From the NCBI GenBank assembly GCA_032158295.1, contig CM063248.1:20981273-21045272 (forward strand): DNA of 64,000 nucleotides, written 5' to 3'. Positions 1-14,236 of this stretch are shown here, piece after piece. The DNA is from Pycnopodia helianthoides (Eukaryota > Echinodermata > Asteroidea > Forcipulatida > Asteriidae). The position numbers and the translations under genes are program-made. The notes under the pieces were generated by a model. That model was given only the letters and a program-made list of their open reading frames with translations. It searched no databases and was not told the origin of the DNA. The stretch's first letter is position 1. Every line of letters begins with the position of its first letter.

Positions 1-2595
1 CTAGTTTTGAGTTTCGAGGGGTTAAATAAATGTTTTAGCAGTGATAGTCTAGACGGGGTAGTAACAGTCTCCCCAGAAGAAGTTAGAGGTTACAAAAATA
101 GGGTATCACTTTTCAAGGAAGTTCCACTATGTTAGCCGATTGTACAAGTGAAAAACGCTTCATAATAACTTGATTTTCAAAAGTGGCATCCACTCACTTT
201 CCAGGTGGGAATATAAATATATAAGTAGTCCTAAAGTTATAACAATGTTTCACCGGAAACTGTGTTCAATTTTAGACAAACGTTTTCTTCAGACAGTGGG
301 GCCTAGCATCGCGGCGCATTGAGGAGGGGGACGGGCGGTTGCTACGTACGGTTTGCTATTGTTGTTGTTTTGGGGGTTTTCTTGATTTGACATTTGATCG
401 TATTTTTGTTCACAATGATAACAAGTCTTGGGGTTTCATTTGGTTTTCGGGGACGTCTTTTAAATAACGCCGTTTTCAATTTCCGACATCACGATAAGTG
501 CGTGGGGGTAAATCTTTTTGATCCACCTGCCACTCATCACTGATAACCAATGACGTAAATATAAATACAAGATAAATCCCTGATATTTCCTTATCTTAAA
601 ACAGTTTAATGCAAGGTTGACCGGTGCACTTCGCAATCTCATCGAAGACTCGTTCGTCCAGCCTGTTTATAGGACTATTTTTTAGGTAAGAGTACATCAT
701 TAATGCAATGTTTCTTCACCTCGTCCGTTAAATCGGTATTTTTAAATATATTTTTTACGAAGTCGTTGTGAACGGTTAGCTCCTAATTTAATTGTGCCGT
801 TTTGCTCGATAATCTGACGTTGGAATTATCATGATATTTGTTTTCTAAAAATGACAATTCAGGGCAGGGTAATTTTCTGAAAATGTTAGTACTGTCAGTA
901 ATCATTCGAGAATACAAGCTCATGCATTAAGCTCTCTTTAGGATGCTTGGTCCGTTTTGGGGCCGATTTGACCCGAAATTTAGATTTAAATTTTACATAG
1001 CTATTTTTATAGATTCGAGAAAGTTATCAGATTTCGTTTGAGGTGTTTCACGGAAAAAAATAGCCAATAATAAGTGGTAATTAATCAAATAAAAAAAAAC
1101 TGTTGGGATCCCCACATTATCTCACGTCTATCAGCCATGTAAAAAATGTTTGCATCTTACATGTTTTTAGTGCACTGTATCATCCGCTGCATGCGACAGT
1201 TTTTCGTTTTGAAACAGCTTCCTCTGTCAATATTCGTTCAGAGAAAAGATTTTTCACAAAAATGTCTTCAGGCAAAAAACCAGGCCATGCAACTTTAAGT
1301 AATCTTCATTGACGCTACTTCTGATCAGCTTCTGATGCCCCGACCCTTCTGAGATCGTGGAAACAGTCCAACTCAAACAGAAGAACAAATCTTTACCCAA
1401 AGCATAAACTTCTTGAGCTTAGTAATAATAATATATTTCATAAGTTATTAATTTTTTTTAGCGCATCGGAGTCACTTCTCCACAGGGCAATTACAATTTC
1501 GCTTCAAGCGTGGATTATGGGGACGCTGAAGCAAATTAAAGAGCAGCGAACTCTAAACGAGGGACGACATTCGATACAGTCAAGTTGGGTCACGGATACA
1601 AAACGGTGTCAACTTCAATGAGTCATCGCCATCATTGATGCAGAATCTAAACCCCTTCGTTTCATTAAGATGAATGTTCCAAACGGCTTATATACACATA
1701 CATATTTGTTCCTCTAGATAAATACAAGCTGTAAATAACAGTCCATGGTTACCACCTTACACCACGTGATCAGTTTACCTTTGTTATAATGATCGCAGAT
1801 ATATATATATATATATATATTTTAATGAAAGCGAAATCAACGGATGGAAAAACGATTTCTTTGCATTCCTTCTCTTAGTTGAATGGAGTCGTTTTTCCAG
1901 AAATATTCAGGAGTTAATTAGAATAAGTGTTTTTCCCCTGTATTTTTTTACGATGATAAATAACTTTAGAAGTACCCGTTTATTGCATACACAATATAAA
2001 GGTACTTAATCCGTGGTGTTGCAATTAAACCCTCTGAAATTTTTCACAATTTTATAGATCGTTTCAGTTCATATCAATGGCATGAAAATAAAGGTTTACC
2101 AAAGATTTGAGGGGGAAAAAAAGATTTAAGGCCATTAATGAAAACCTTCACTGTTGCACTTTTGCAGGCTTTTTATAGCTTGAGGTTCCATTCACTTTTC
2201 CATTTGATACTGTTCACCGATTCATAACTTAGTTCCACGTGGTTTACGCAGCATTCAGTAAACAATTACCAACTTGCAAGCAACAAAGCCAAAGCAAATG
2301 GGACAAAAAAGCCGCTCGCCAAACCTTGACCTTCAGAAATACGGAACACCATTTTTCGAAACCGTTAAATTTTTCATTGTTTCTTTTCACTCACTAAAAA
2401 CTGTTACCCTAATTTCTAAAGATGTGTTTTCCTTCTTGTGATTAACTTGTTTGTTGCATGCCATGTTCCACCATCATGCAGTACATAATCATTTTACCAA
2501 AACCCCAAAACGAGGATAATATTGCTGCCTTCAAATGTTGTATATATTCACACAGGCAGGTAAATGAACTATTTTTCTTTCAACTGTTTCGAAGC
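1..2595. other. No gene seen; AT-rich sequence with a short CpG-richer patch
   Basis: No exon with both convincing splice sites was found. A patch at about 305-345 is GC- and CpG-richer than its surroundings, which might mark a regulatory site but has no other support. The open frames here are short and unlike known proteins. Confidence 0.4.
1798..1820. repeat. (TA)n microsatellite
   Basis: About eleven uninterrupted TA units. Confidence 0.95.
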
Positions 2596-2936
2596 TTAAA
2601 GGCCCTGTACACTATTGGTAAGATCGAAAAACACAATGTTCACAGATTCACACATAACTTACATGATTTAAAGTAAGTAATGGTAGAAAGGGTTCCTTAA
2701 AATATTTCTGCCTAAAATGCTATCATTTCTGAGAAACGAGTAAAACATTAGTAATTATCGCGCGCGATAATTTGAAAAAACAGAAAACACATAAGATCTC
2801 TTTTCACTATTTTCTCGTGACCTCGATGACCAATTGAGCTCAAACTTTCACAGGTTTGTTTGTTCATGCATATGTTTAATCACACAAAATGTGGACACTG
2901 ATTTTGAGCTGTTACCAAAGTGTACAATACCTTTAA
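2596..2936. mobile_element. TTAA-flanked MITE
   Basis: The ends are inverted: TTAAAGGCCCTGTACACTAT at the left, and at the right the complement of TTAAAGGTATTGTACACTTT. The duplicated TTAA target suggests piggyBac-like or Kolobok-like transposition. The element carries a central palindrome, ATTATCGCGCGCGATAAT, and no coding capacity. It belongs to a family with further copies at 6654, 37830, 38794 and 41965. Confidence 0.8.
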
Positions 2937-3937
2937 ACGGATGTACTACACATTATTATCAAGCTGACACCAGATCGCACATTTTCAGTTTCAGAATTAA
3001 ATAAACGGCAATTCAAACCTTTGTACATCCAAATTAATATTTGTACTAGGTTTGTAAAACACAAGCAAGGGCGGTCAAGTTGTTCTGTTGATCGAGGTCC
3101 GTTTCCTGTCCCATTTTAGTCACCAAAGGCTTACGAGTGTAAACTAAGCAACAACTAACATCAGTGACAAAGCATATTTTCTCAGATGAATGACAGAATA
3201 TGACAAAAATCATCGAGCTTGTGACACAGTCACAGTGTCATGAACATGTTCAGGAACTTATCAATCCCGTCACACATCATGAAATAACTAACTCTCTGTT
3301 TCAGGGAAACTAAAGGCAGTCGACGGTCAAATAATATTAAAAGTTTACTGAAGCTTGGTATATCTCACAACAATCGACTGCATCAGGGATTCCTTTTCAA
3401 AGAAATTAACAGTTAATTGAAAATTGCGATAAAGAAGAAAATCTGATGGCCCACTGGTTGTTGTTGTGTATTGGTTATAAAAGCTAAATAGCAATATCCA
3501 GACTGTGTGAGGAATGTATACACAAGAACAATAAGTAAACACACTATGATATATCTCTTAAAATCTCATTAAATTTCTCTACAATGTCCCACCACAAGTT
3601 ATTTTACAGCTGCTCATTTACTGGGTCAAGGTCTCTATAATACCCAAACCCAAATACTCATAGTATACAAATACATTTCCTGGGGTTTGGGGTTTTGGGT
3701 GTTTTAAACCAAAACTGTCTTCTTGTGACACTTAAACTTACATTAGGTAGGCCTAACATCAGAAATGGATCAGTTCTTTTAATAGCTTATATCTCTTTAA
3801 TTAGGGATAGTTAGGGTATAACATTATTTTAAAAAATAATAAAACCTAGTGTTACAGTGTGGGGGAAACAGTTTGTTTGTAGCTTTATCTGTTCATACAA
3901 AAATTGCTTGATTAACATTGGTTAATCAAGTGCAGGA
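2937..3937. other. No feature seen
   Basis: AT-rich sequence. No exon, repeat family or tandem array was recognised. It may be intron or flank of the unknown minus-strand gene. Confidence 0.4.
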
Positions 3938-4137
3938 TCACACACAGGCTCCACAGTTCCAACTGGTAAATTTGTCAACAAACAAAACGTTTATTTGTAC
4001 ATCAAATATTTCTTCTCGACCCACATAACGATCAGTATGATATTGCATGTATATCCAATGCACTGTGGCTTTCAAGATATCAAACGCATAACAAAGCACA
4101 GATGATTTTCCCACCATAAATTTACCAGGAACAGAGA
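3938..4137 (-). other. Possible further exon of the unknown gene
   Basis: A strong acceptor (TATTCTCTTTTGACAG) ends at 4138. In the phase expected from the previous exon the reading gives SLFLVNLWWENHL and stops soon after, at ISTOP about 19 residues on. In another frame it is open for 66 codons, to about 3938. A GT after the fourth codon could also define a micro-exon. None of these readings is convincing, so the exon is tentative. Confidence 0.22.
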
Positions 4138-4389
4138 CTGTCAAAAGAGAATACCAGTACAGAGAGTCATCTTTTGCATTTTCCTACCAACCCTAATACA
4201 ACTGTTTATGAAAGCCCTTATCCAGCAAAGCATACCGCCTTTCAAATAACTTCAACGCTCCCATAAACTTCCCAATTATGAAATTGTTTAGGTCCAGCGG
4301 TCTCCCCAGAGAGCACTCAATACAAGACCTCTCCAAATTCCGACCCATCAGTTTGGACATACTTTATGACAGACAACTCTCAGTCTCAC

Positions 4390-4532
4390 ATGATTAATTC
4401 TATGGCGTTGCAGCTGATCATATAGCTCGTACACAGGACGCCAGATGGTGCAAGCTGCAATAACCCAACCCTGGGATTCTGAAGTTGCAATCAAAGTCCC
4501 AAAATGTTCTGACGCAGTAAGTGTCCTCCACA
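4390..4532 (-). CDS. Unknown gene, fourth coding exon
   Basis: In phase 1 it reads VWRTLTASEHFGTLIATSES, then QGWVIAACTIWRPVYELYDQ and LQRHRINH, ending in phase 0 at a GTGAGA donor. The composition (W-R-x-L-T, G-W-V-I-A-A-C, W-R-P-V-Y-E-L-Y) looks like folded-domain sequence, but I cannot name the family. Two AGs lie in tandem at the acceptor (CCAGAG); only the second keeps the frame. Without splicing, the reading continues 13 residues to a TGA at 4353-4351, so this could be the terminal exon of a short isoform. Confidence 0.6.
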
Positions 4533-4851
4533 CTCTGGAAATAATTATCTTAATTAAATATGGGAAGACGTAGCATTATCTCCCTTGATCAAGCAGTAAC
4601 TTTTCTGAGAATAATTCACCGATGACCTTCTGGTCAATCTTTGAAGTTCATTGCTTCAGGGTGAGTTGTGGATGTCAGTACAGTAGGTATGGCAATCTTC
4701 CAAAGTGACACTCAGTGTTGCTCTGAACTTTTGGGGAACCGACAAGTGCATCGAAAATAGCGCAAAAGACTGCACTATGAATTTATAACCCAAGTCATGA
4801 CAAAAAAAGGGATGCTGGTTTTCATAAAAAATTCCTCTTTAATGCACTTAC

Positions 4852-4959
4852 CATTGACAGTGTTCTCTCCGCCGCATGAGGTGGTATTTTCCCCACAACA
4901 TTTACTGATCAGGGCTATCCTTTCACAAATGTTCATTTTATTTCCTTCAAACATTTGAT
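4852..4959 (-). CDS. Unknown gene, third coding exon
   Basis: The acceptor is CTTCACATCAG and the donor GTAAGTG. Entering in phase 1, it reads DQMFEGNKMNICERIALISK and then CCGENTTSCGGENTVN without a stop, leaving phase 1. There are four cysteines, in CC and C pairs. The intron to the previous exon is about 0.4 kb. Confidence 0.6.
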
Positions 4960-5367
4960 CTGATGTGAAGAGCTAAATCTTAAGATTCTGGCATCACCGA
5001 CTGTAGGGGGGCTTTACAAAGCACAGGGTGAGTGAGACAAAGACCATTAGGTTTCTGAAAGGTTGGGATGGCTAGGAAGTAAATGGGGATTACCTGTGAC
5101 AGTTTGGGGCTGCAGCATCACTCGTTCATTCTCAGTGCTAGTGAAGATTTAATCTGACATTCAGCATTTGGCGATGTTTGTGGGAAGGAGAGCGAGAGAA
5201 ACTACGGGGTGAGAGTGATGCATTGAGGAGGTATTTGGGATACTGACTGGCAAACACTGGACAAAATGATTGAGTATTTTCAAGAGCTCAAGAGAACACT
5301 ACTAATACTAAATTCATATCAAGTAAAGGCCTTGGAATTTTATAAAACACGTGGATAAGATACCTAC

Positions 5368-5407
5368 CAGCCTTTTCCCTGGAACTTTTCAGACGACTTT
5401 GAAAGTA
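5368..5407 (-). CDS. Unknown gene, second coding exon (40 bp)
   Basis: This short exon has a textbook TTTTTATTTCAG acceptor and a GTAGGTAT donor. Read in phase 0 after the 16745-17108 exon it gives YFQSRLKSSREKA and leaves one base over (phase 1). The peptide is basic and polar. It follows the previous exon across an intron of about 11 kb, so the link is inferred from phase and open reading only. Confidence 0.55.
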
Positions 5408-5589
5408 CTGAAATAAAAAGAAAAAGAGAAATACACAGAAACAAATGAGTTAATTGTTGTTTCAATTCTTAAAATGTATGTTTAGAAAACACCCATAAAT
5501 TATGAACTTAAATGTGTTTGAAGCTGTAAATAATTTGTTTTGATTACTGAAGAAACACCGATTTTTTTTGTTATTATTGAGAGAACCTG

Positions 5590-5880
5590 CAAAAGTAAAG
5601 CAAAGTCTGTCTAGAGCCAATATGGCTCATCAGGCCGGTGTTTATATCTGGTTTCATTGGCATTAATCGAATGAGAATATTTCTATTCCGCCTGGACAGG
5701 ATGGCAGTCCTCCCAAGTTACTTGCCGATACCAATTTGTATCCTGGGTGGGGAGAAGCAATTATGATAAAGTGCCTTGCTCAAGGACACAAGTATCGCAA
5801 CTGACTAGGCCAAGATTTGAACACAGTTTTAAATTACAGAACTTGAGTCCACCGCCCTAGACCATGACACCTCACATTGA
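5590..5880 (-). mobile_element. tRNA-derived SINE, minus strand
   Basis: Read on the minus strand, it starts with a degenerate tRNA head (GGACTCAAG anticodon region, B-box-like GTGTTCAAATC). A body follows that contains TTGTGTCCTTGAGCAAGGCA, shared with the SINEs at 44310 and 43818. It lies between exon candidates of the unknown gene and upstream sequence. Confidence 0.7.
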
Positions 5881-6653
5881 GAGTACATGATCTGACTACA
5901 GTTTCATTTAAAACTTTCTTGAATGACCAACAGAAAACAAACAGAAGTTGTGTCACTTTTTCATACAAACGTCAACTGAAGTAGGAGTCGTTTTAAAGAA
6001 AAAATTTAATACTTTTTAAAGATTTTGTTTTAAAAATAAAGAGAGGCTTCAGCAAATCAAACTGAGAAGTATCCATGATGAACTATTCCATAATGATTCT
6101 ATGCCTACTGGCATTTGTTATCTAACAGCATCACGATAGCATTAAGATTCAAAATGTCAAGACGTACAGTAAAATGCCAAGGCGTGGCTGCCTTCCTGGC
6201 TAGACTTGCTATGAATATGCACAGATGACCGAGAAGAAATCCACACTAGGGGAAATGAAAATGCCAGAAGGGGGTGTGGCTACATCCCCCTTTCAGACTA
6301 AATCCACAACATCAAATCATTCCTAAAAGGACTAACATTTTCTTGTGAAATTTGCAAACTAATCACTGCAATTTTACAGACCAAGGTAATCTGTTTACGA
6401 AGCTATGGATTTCATTAATAAAATTGGCAAGCAAGACAAACTGTTCATTAAAGCAGTGTACTTTTTTTTCTTTTTACAATGGCTGATTCCATAGAGCTAT
6501 GCTGATTTCAAGCTCCAACTAATACTGTATCAAACGCTTGGTGTCACATCATTATAGTGTTTTAGGGATGAGTATGCCTAGAGCAGATATATATAGGGTT
6601 ACATTAATTATTAGAATGAGGTTTAGCAGTATCAACCTCAAAAAAATGCACCC

Positions 6654-6994
6654 TTAAAGTACATGTACAACATTGGTCATTTTTCAAAGACTAGTAGCCG
6701 CACTTTATGTGACCCAACATATACATGAAATAGCAAACCTGTGAAATGTTAAGCTCAATCGGTCTCCGGAGTCATGAGAAAATAGTGAAAATTCCCATTA
6801 TATGTTTTCACTGTTTTTAAACATCGGTTTTTTAAAACGCGCGATAAAGACTAATTGTTTTACTCTTTTCCTAAAAACTATAGCATTTCAAGCAAAACTA
6901 TTTCAAGGGAAGTCTTCCACCATGACCATCTTTATACCATGTACATGTACATTATGTGCAAATCTGTGACCATTTATATTTTCACACTCTTTAA
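6654..6994. mobile_element. Degenerate TTAA MITE
   Basis: The left end is TTAAAGTACATGTACAACAT. The interior has the family blocks ACAAACCTGTGAAA-like, GAGCTCAATCGGTC-like and AATAGTGAAAA. The right inverted end has decayed, so that boundary is approximate. Confidence 0.6.
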
Positions 6995-9900
6995 AAGCAT
7001 CAGCACTTTTTCAGGAACAAAATCCACTTGGCAACAACTGTTGTGTACAGGTGGATGGTGTCTGATCATGATGACACATGACTCACGTGCACCCAAAAAA
7101 AAGTAGGTCAACATAATCTGGTTCTAATTGGAAATTTCCACCTCTTGGTACAAAAAACACTGCGTCTGGCTTTCTTGGAACCCAACCCTGTACTTCTGAA
7201 TCCTTCAATCTAAGCTTTAGACAGTTAACAGTAAATAGTGATGTATCTTTTAGAGAAGGAAACCACTCTCGTTATTATTGGGTGATGCTGTTTAGCTACC
7301 CTCCATGGTATCTACCCTCCATGACACGGGGGTCATTTATAAAAGGAGTACATTGATGTGATCAAATCAGTTGGCATTTGAAATTCAAATAGTCGGATGA
7401 AATACTATGTTGATGTGAACTTTTTATCCAGCATTTTAAAACAGGCTAGAGTAAACTACTTACTCATGAAAATTATCAAACTCTATTTTGAAATTGAAAA
7501 AAAAAAAAAAAGAAATAGATGAATATATATTTGCACTTCACTACTTTTCACGAAAGCTCCTACAGACCAGAATAATGTCTATGGTTGCAGCATGAGGGCG
7601 CTATACAACCTTGCAGAACACTTCCCTGCCAGCTTCTCAACCATATGCCATTGGATATGTAAGTATGCACTTGACCACACAGAAAAATGAGAGGCAGGTG
7701 GAGAACCCTTGTTTGTGTTAAGAGCTTAGAAGACCTAAACAGAAAGGGACAACACATATTGCTGAACCACATTATCCTTGTCAATCTGAGCAATTAGCGT
7801 GTGTGGTCATCCCCCACAATGTCCTCAGGGTGGGGGCTTCAAAAAATCCAGGGAATGTGTATTTCACTTTTTTTTCTGTACTGGAAATTTTAAAGGAAAA
7901 AAAAGTAAAGCTTATAAAAATGAATTCCAGAAATGTCATGACCCTGTTCAATAGGTGTCTACACACCATGCAGCCATAATTTGACCAAAGTTTGGCAGTA
8001 AAATGGGGAGTGTTATGGAGTATTTGGCTCAACAATGTTTACACCACCACTCACTTACAGCAAACAAGACTGGACAAACAAATTTGACTTAAAGGCCCAG
8101 AATAACTTGTTGATGGTTTTGGAGCTGGGGAGAAATTCTTGGGGAAGGACTGTCTGTCAGCATGGTGTTTTGTTTAGGATGACCACCAAGGCATGCAGTT
8201 ATCAACACAGTGGTCTGCCAGGCAGTGGACCCTGATGCCAACAAGATGTCAATCTTAAACACAGTGGACCAGTGAAGAGGCCCAGTCACAATCAAACATT
8301 CCCAAAGAATGACTAATCAAAACATTAAATCGATAAACAATCTTTGAACCAAACCAGACTTCCTTCAAGAAAGCTTTCTTCAAACATGATGCAATAATGA
8401 TAGTGAAAAGACGATGACTGCAATGTCACCCCTCTGGCATCTCCCAGATGAACCATATTATTTCTTCAAATTTGTGCCACCGTGCCTTGACAGGTCACAT
8501 ATTAATCCATAGCGTGGTACTGGGATGTGGCACATTAAACCCTGCTACTCAGCAGATCTGGGTCTAGGCTCTAAATGATTCATTCAGATGAAAACATGAA
8601 TGACACTTCACAAGAAATCCTCTTTGACTTCACGATACAGTATCCATTACTTTCACTGGCTGTCATTCAATGTCAAATCAATCACACCAATGTTTACATT
8701 GCAATTAAGTTGGTGCTGGTGGTAGATATAGTAGCCATTAGTAAGGCCATACCAAGCATTGATGGGAGAACGATGGAGAAATTATAACCTGGAACATTTC
8801 TTAGAAAGTCCAAGGCCACTCTCAGCCAGCCCTGGGCACTTGAAAAACCACACCAAGAAATAATTGAATTTCCATTGAATGGATTTGATGTATTCAGTTT
8901 TTTAAACGTTTTACACCAGTCCTCTAATACAATAATAGCTGTGAACTTCTTTGTAGAGGAAATTGTTGATTTCAACTGAACAGTTTACTTGGACTTTTTT
9001 ACAAAACAAAATCCCAACAAAACAGCAAATTAATACTTGTAAAAAACTAACACAGTTTGGAAAGCAATAAATTTGTTGTCATATCTAGTATGTTAAACAA
9101 AAAAATACCATCCTAAAGTGTTCCTTTTTGAAAACATTTTTTGTAGCTTAACGGATCTTTTTCATTGAACAATCATCCCCAACCGATTCTCATCTTCAAA
9201 ATAACTGCTGGTTCAAGCATGGGTTCAAGGTCCAAGCAATTACCGTCTTCCAAGTTATACAAATTAGTTTCACATCTAAAGAACACCTTTTACATGAGTA
9301 ACTGTTTACACACCTCTCTACATGTTGTACATGAGCCATAAGTGGCTTTGGGGCCTCCCTGGATCTGTGTCTCAAATCATACAAGTATAAATCTGTCAGA
9401 ACGGCTTTTAGAGAACACGGTTTGCCACACATAGCGGTATGGTGTTACTTTTTGAAGGCAATGCTATTGTATGGCCACTGGGCTTGTTTGATAGGCTGTC
9501 TAATTTTAGAAAGCCTGATTGGGGTCATGACTCCCAAGTGACCCCATTTTCTCTAAAAGACCACCATCACTCAGTATCACCCTTGCTCTATGGTATCACC
9601 AACACGTGCTTGCCCAAATGGCATCTGCCACTAAACATGTCGTTGTTTTGACCAGCAAATATTCCTAGTCTGCATTTCACATTTAGAAAATGAATGTGGG
9701 ATCCGCAACAAGTAAACAACATTCTGGCGTAAAGATGTATGTGTATTTCAATTACCTTTTGACTGTTTTTTTAATCATAGCTGACAAATGAAAATAGACA
9801 GAACCCAAACTATTTTTGCTGGAGAGGCTGAATTATTTGGTATCACTTTCATTCGGCAATACTCAACAGAGGGCGCTATACCTTTCCAACAGTTGCATTA

Positions 9901-12900
9901 AACAAAGGTCTCTTTTATTTTGCTTCTGTGTGTACATGTACCTTCAGATGTACAGTACATGACAAAATACCCCTTGGCATGGTGAAATCAAATGATGGGA
10001 AAACGTACATTCTCCAGACAAGACAAACATTTTTAAAGAAGAAAAGACTGAGGGACCGAGGGACAGAGGGAAGATACCAGGGAGCAGTAAGGGGCCATTC
10101 AAGAATGATCAATGTTAAAAAATGTTGATCTTCTTACGACAGTAATTTTAACCCACTAAAATTTTGGATTTCTAAATATTGACTGACTATTCAATTTACC
10201 CTATACTGGGAAACAAAGTAAAGCCTCACTAATGAAACAGATATTTTAGACAAAAATGTTCTCCCAGCTCAGGAGTTTTCTTTTGGCTATTCCTGAATTC
10301 CAGCATGCAACTTTGTAAGAAAAGAGGAAATCCACGCCATCGTCACATCATGCCCAGAGGTCGGCTATCTAAACAAGGTTGACCGATAACAATGAAACTG
10401 CACAAATATAACAGACCATCTAGAAGAGGCCTCAGTGTATTTATTATTTCTTCCCTTAATGTTTTTTTTTCTTCTATTATTTTCAATTGAAAACTGAATT
10501 TAGATTTTCAGTTATCTCTTTCGACCTACCCACCCACTTTTTCGAAAAAGAATATCAACATTTTAAAACATTGGCTATTTTGAATGTCCCCTAACAATGG
10601 GTGAATAATATTTTGTAGCAGAAAGTCTGAGGCTAAAAACCCATGAGGATAAACAGGCAAAGCATCACAACAGCAAACACATTACTCTGCCTTTACACTA
10701 TAGTACTTTGGCGCCACTTGCAACAGATATGACAGCCCACACGTTGCTCCACTAATATGCCTAAATCATAATAATAACAACAGCTGTAATCTAGGGGCAA
10801 ACATCAGGAAAAACTGTAGCAATACACAAAGTCAGTCTTGGACAAGTATGGAACAACAGCAATCATTGTTTGGTCAGCTACAAATCTGTCCAAACACAAA
10901 TAGTAATTAGGTTGGTCTTTGTAAAATCCAATTGTACCTGTGGATCTACAGATTGATCAAATTTCAACCCATTTTTGGGGTTAAAGGATTGTGAGCAATT
11001 TGATACCGGAAATGTTCATCTTATCAAACAGTTTACTTGTGTTTAACGAAGGTTATTTTAACAGCTCGCCTAGTTTAAGATTAAGATTCACGGCACTGGC
11101 AGGTGAAAATTCAAACATTGATTATTCAAACATTTGTGTTTACTCACAGTGAAAATAAGTTGAGGATGTGAAAGTTGACCAAGACTAACATCTTATAAAT
11201 ACATGACCAGATGATGGACAGGGGCAAAATTTACACTTTTGAAGTGTTTTTGCATCCGTACACAAAAATATATATTTTTTTAAAGGAGGTATTTCACATT
11301 ACTTACTCACGCCTACAGCAAGCTCTGTCACTACTGACCCTTTACCTGACTACTCCACTTATATGTAGGCCAATATAACTGTCATTTCTTATTCCTAACG
11401 AAATCAGATATTTTAAAAGTTCAATATTAGATCAAAATGAACAAACTCTGATGTAAATGATAGCCTTTCAGGAATTTTGACACTTTCAAGGACTTTCAGT
11501 AACGAAAATTAGCATTGTTGAGGACTTTCTAGGGTTCTGAACATCCCAGGACTTGCCATGATTTCAGGGACTTGTGTGCCGCAGCCCTGGATACCTGGGC
11601 AGTCACTCGGGAGTATATGTCAATTTCATTATGCAGCAACCTAGGATGATTTCTGGGAAGAAAATCATTAACCCAGGGAATCTCTGTGTACATTCTTTTG
11701 CTTGTGAGGTAATTCTCCGGCATAATGTGAAGTGTGAAAAACAACTTCTGATGTGAGCTGAGAAATTCTACATCTCAGTTGTACGGAAAAGGATTTGGAG
11801 GCCCCAGAGGGGAGGAATTGAGGAATGTTTCGCATCACGAAAAAGCCCTATTTAACCTCCCAAAAAATTGGGATTGTAAAAATGCTTTCTGGTATTTTTG
11901 TATATTCAATTTTGTATGAATATTCCTTGATTACAACCACTGAGCTTATTCAATGTGGGACTTCTGGAGACGTTATGTGGCAGCAGGTAAACCCATTGAT
12001 CTCGGAAATGTGCGCATGCTCAGAACTACGTAAACAATGGCAATTTACCATTTATGTCTGCTGCCACCTAGTGTTACAAAGTCTGCCATTAGACTGAAGG
12101 AAATGCAGGTTGCCTATAAAGGTATCTGTGTATTACAGCTGACCAAAAGCAGATGTGCAAATGATCACAACTTGATCTATAACCCCAGACAACAATTCTC
12201 AGTGGAATAAAAAACAGTCCCCCCATGCACTTTATAAGTTAGATTGTGGCAGCTACTCCTATACCGGACAGGTAGGAGTTTCTGAAGCGCTTCAGAATTT
12301 GGCTTGGGTTAAAATGGACCGAGGTCTCTGGGTCAAGGTATTGATCTTGTCATGGGAGGAGAGACAGCACAAGAGGTACATCCCTGAGGGGGCAAAGGAG
12401 CATGTGAACATGATGGATCGCCCATGAATGCATTACCCTCAAACATAACAGAATCGAACAGCGTGCACACAACATCACACAATCAAACACGCATCAGGTT
12501 GGCAATTTAAAAAAGCCAACAGGTTGCTGAAGTTGCTTATGCCTGTGCATGAAGTAACAAATCGAATAAGTTTTGTTTTTTAAAGAAGGATCTGATGACA
12601 ACTGTACGTACCGCTCGATAATTCTGTCCAGTCTAGTTTTAATCACGATTGCGGCAGTGGAAAGACAATGACTGCTTTTCATTAAGTTCACAGCAATGCA
12701 ACCCGAGTGCATGGGACAGGTAACTGTCACATTTCACTTAATAAGCACTGTTACTGAGTACTCCATCAACCTACAAGTATTGAAGTGTATTGCAGGGATT
12801 GGGATTTAACCATGGTTCATATGCTGATGCTCATATTTGTGTACATTTTCAAGAGCAACGCCCGACATAAGTGTTTTCATTTGGAAAACACTTTTATTGA

Positions 12901-14236
12901 TCAAAAAATTCAATATTATTGTAGAAATTGAAGTGCCCACCTCAAATTTGTATGGATTGGGGGAAAAAAGAGGAAACTGTGTATAATAGGAAAGAAAGTA
13001 AATGCATTAAGGGTGTAGGCGTCAAACTCTCCTTCCTCATCATTGATTCTACCTATCTGAAAGCAGGGAAGCACTCTGAGATTAATTGACAGTGCAGTCA
13101 AGAAAAACATAGGAATCATCAATAATCTCTTCACAAAATATAACAACATTTCATCTGAAAACACTCACAACCACTCAACATTCACGACAAAACATACAGC
13201 CCTGGAAAAAACGAAAACAACAGTATGTGTGTAAAAACACAGTTAGTATGTCCCAGAGTATGGGCACATCAACCAAATCCATTGAGACGTTTTATGAAAA
13301 TATACATCACAAAAGTAATTTTACAAGAGCTTAGCGCTGAAATGAATGCACATAATTGCTATGCGTTGATTCGGGACTCTTTAGCGCTGGTCACAAACAA
13401 CCTTCCTGGGAACGCTGCCGCTTCGAAATCATATTCATTTGTTGTCATTTCAAACGGAAATCCTGTTCCTGGGCTGAAGATAATTGACTATGAAAATTTG
13501 CAAGTTAATTTCTTATACCTGTTTTGCAAATATCGTGGTTGTTTGGACCACTCAGTTGTTTGCAATATAAACATACGGTTGGCCAATCAGCTGTGGTCGG
13601 GAGACTTGGAGATTAAGGAGAGACGATCTAATTTATCTGACAACATCTGGGGGCCTCCTTATACCCTACACTGCATATTCACCCACTGGGAGCTTGCAGA
13701 GAACCTACTAAAAATGTAGATTGTGTATTCCTTCGAATTTCTGTTTTGCCTGGGTGGAACTTGTAAGCCTGTGCTTTTAGGATAACATGTGCAGACAGAA
13801 AGTCTAAGGAAGGAATAATGCATAGGCATGCATGTGGACTTAGCGAGCAACAGTAAGTAAAAGATAAGTCCACTGGATCTCGTCACATAAAGTGTAAAGG
13901 AACAGTTTGAACTTTTTCTATCACAGTAATCCAAATAACAAATGTCAACAGAGCAACACGGATATTCATAATATCTAAAAAGCAACCTTATTTGAAATCT
14001 CATTAACTGAAGGAGTATAAAATAATTAGGGACAAATTTAGTGTAATCTTACTGATGTTAAGGATTTACATTTATAAACCTTTTTAAAACTCTGTTTTTA
14101 AACCATCCAAAAGTTTAACTCCCTTATTTTTTAGGAAATTTACATGAAGTATATATGTGTGTAAAATTTACCCAGTCAATTTCCCTTGAGTTTTATTATT
14201 TGATACTAAAAAAAAAAGTTGCGTCCCCTTAAGGTG
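6995..14236. other. Long non-coding stretch, probably intron
   Basis: Here I see no exon with matched splice signals and no intact transposon. The longest open frames (for example 164 codons at 13225-13719, plus strand) lack recognisable domains or codon bias. It fits inside the long intron inferred between 16745 and 5407. Confidence 0.4.

Noticed and set aside
13225..13719. 164-codon plus-strand open frame
   Set aside because: No recognisable domain, no splice sites that fit, and base composition like the surrounding non-coding DNA. A conservation search would be needed to revive it.
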